Shown here piece after piece: positions 63,227-64,000 of a stretch of 64,000 nucleotides of DNA. Source of the DNA: Plantactinospora sp. BC1 (GTDB taxonomy: Bacteria; Actinomycetota; Actinomycetes; Mycobacteriales; Micromonosporaceae). The notes beneath the pieces are model-generated. The model was not told where the DNA came from and ran no database searches. It saw only the letters and a program-made list of their open reading frames with translations. How positions within the stretch are numbered: the stretch's first letter is position 1; the number at the start of each line of letters is the position of its first letter. The stretch is from contig NZ_CP028158.1 of the NCBI RefSeq assembly GCF_003030345.1, forward strand, positions 5,828,001-5,892,000, given 5' to 3'. The translations under genes were made by a program, and so were the position numbers.

Positions 63227-64000
63227 ATGGCACACGGGGTGGTGACCGGGCCGGCATGGCCGGCGGACGGTTCGGCGGAGCCCGACGACCGCCGGCCCCG
63301 CCGACCGGGGTGGCTCGGGGACTCACCGACCAGGCTCGGCGTGCTGACCTTCGGGCTGGCCCAGGCGGTACTGCTGTTCTGGTGGGCCGCCCGCTATCCC
63401 GGCCTGTTCAGCCCGGACTCGCTCGACCACGTCTGGCAGGCCACCACCGGCAACTGGAACACCCACCACCCGGTCAGCTACACCGCACTGGTCTGGCTGT
63501 CGGTGCGACTCACCGGCGGAATCGGCGCGCTGACCCTGGCCCAGACCGCCGCGCTGGCCGCCGGCCTGGCATACGCGGTCACCGGGCTGCGCCGGATCGG
63601 CGGCCCGGGCTGGGCCTGGGCCAGCGCCGCGGTGGTGCTCGTCGCGCTGCCTCCGGTCGGCACCTTCACGGTCTGCGTCTGGAAGGACGTGCCGTACGTC
63701 GTCTGCCACGTCTTCCTGCTCGGCACGGTGGCCCGGCTGCTCGCCGTACGCCGGCCGGACCGCACCGGTGCCCCGGCGCAGCCGAACGGTCGCGGTCCGG
63801 CAGCCGGCGGCAACGCCTTCGGTACGGTCGTCCGGCACGCCGCCCCGGCACCGTGGGCGGCCGGACGTCCGGCCGGAGAGAGCCGGCGACCGTCCTGGGG
63901 GCTGCTCGGCGCCCTCGTCGCCGAGCTGACCCTGAGCTGCCTGTTCCGGCAGAACGGCTTCGTGGTGGCGGCGATCGTCACCGTGCTGCTGGCGCTGCTG
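63227..64000 (+). CDS. Large polytopic membrane protein (DUF6020-like), partial at the window end
   Basis: The frame is open for 258 codons to the window edge. It has several hydrophobic segments and two conserved-looking external stretches, YPGLFSPDSLDHVWQATTGN with WNTHHPVSY, and VWKDVPYVVCHVF. This arrangement resembles an uncharacterised GT-C-like family annotated DUF6020, recalled from memory. ATG 63227 follows GAAGGA by 9 bases. The first 30 residues are a charged cytoplasmic tail. Confidence 0.75.
   Translation, partial: MAHGVVTGPAWPADGSAEPDDRRPRRPGWLGDSPTRLGVLTFGLAQAVLLFWWAARYPGLFSPDSLDHVWQATTGNWNTHHPVSYTALVWLSVRLTGGIGALTLAQTAALAAGLAYAVTGLRRIGGPGWAWASAAVVLVALPPVGTFTVCVWKDVPYVVCHVFLLGTVARLLAVRRPDRTGAPAQPNGRGPAAGGNAFGTVVRHAAPAPWAAGRPAGESRRPSWGLLGALVAELTLSCLFRQNGFVVAAIVTVLLALL

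Overview
This window is a GC-rich actinobacterial chromosome segment. The gene content (DivIVA-domain protein, WXG100-like proteins, an AftA-like arabinofuranosyltransferase, GTG starts, leaderless promoters) and the recurrent GGAAGGGCCCC-type terminators suggest Micromonosporaceae (a Micromonospora or Plantactinospora relative). That placement is inference. No rRNA, tRNA, CRISPR array or intact transposase was found.

Layout. 1-2444: a MocR-type regulator (cut by the window edge) diverges from a DsbA-fold, Rv2466c-like protein and an EamA exporter. 2496-3842: NADP-type glutamate dehydrogenase. 4101-5397: a divergent RidA/TetR pair bracketed by two diverged copies of one 60-bp sequence, the 3' end of a large cysteine-rich gene. 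5330-7833: that cysteine-rich gene, translationally coupled to a DivIVA-domain gene. 8.2-10.3 kb: a less GC-rich accessory patch with a tiny GntR regulator, a 33-codon small ORF and three overlapping helical or acidic unknowns. 10.4-12.4 kb: a small membrane protein, a secreted Calx-beta-like protein, a 396-bp IS701-like non-coding element and a hemerythrin-domain protein.

12.7-22.3 kb is a hemicellulose locus: a multidomain secreted GH10 xylanase, a secreted GH5 mannanase, an intracellular GH2 beta-mannosidase and a divergent LacI regulator. The secreted enzymes would cut xylan and mannan outside the cell, and the cytoplasmic GH2 would finish imported manno-oligosaccharides. glyA, a GGDEF-EAL protein, a PH-domain (CFP-6-like) protein, a 2-hydroxyacid dehydrogenase, a GT39-like glycosyltransferase, a PQQ-type sugar dehydrogenase lipoprotein and a membrane metallophosphoesterase follow.

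33-61 kb, mostly on the minus strand, is a conserved actinobacterial housekeeping block: etfB-etfA, cysteine desulfurase, mnmA, a MetE-like protein, ligA, gatC-gatA and, after about 12 kb of interruption, gatB. The interruption holds a GNAT enzyme, a trypsin-like protease, an alpha/beta hydrolase, a PPP-type phosphatase, a four-gene WXG100/YbaB cluster, a HAAS-like membrane protein, a two-component system and an AftA-like transferase. A second GGDEF-EAL protein, an ADP-ribosylglycohydrolase and a VOC protein are also interleaved. The right end carries two DUF202 proteins, a PLD-N-like membrane protein and the 5' part of a large membrane protein cut by the window edge.

The least explained parts are the low-GC patch at 8.2-10.3 kb, the cysteine-rich/DivIVA pair with its duplicated 3' tail, the IS701-like element inserted exactly at a stop codon, and a set of short tandem repeats that begin at or just beyond gene 3' ends.
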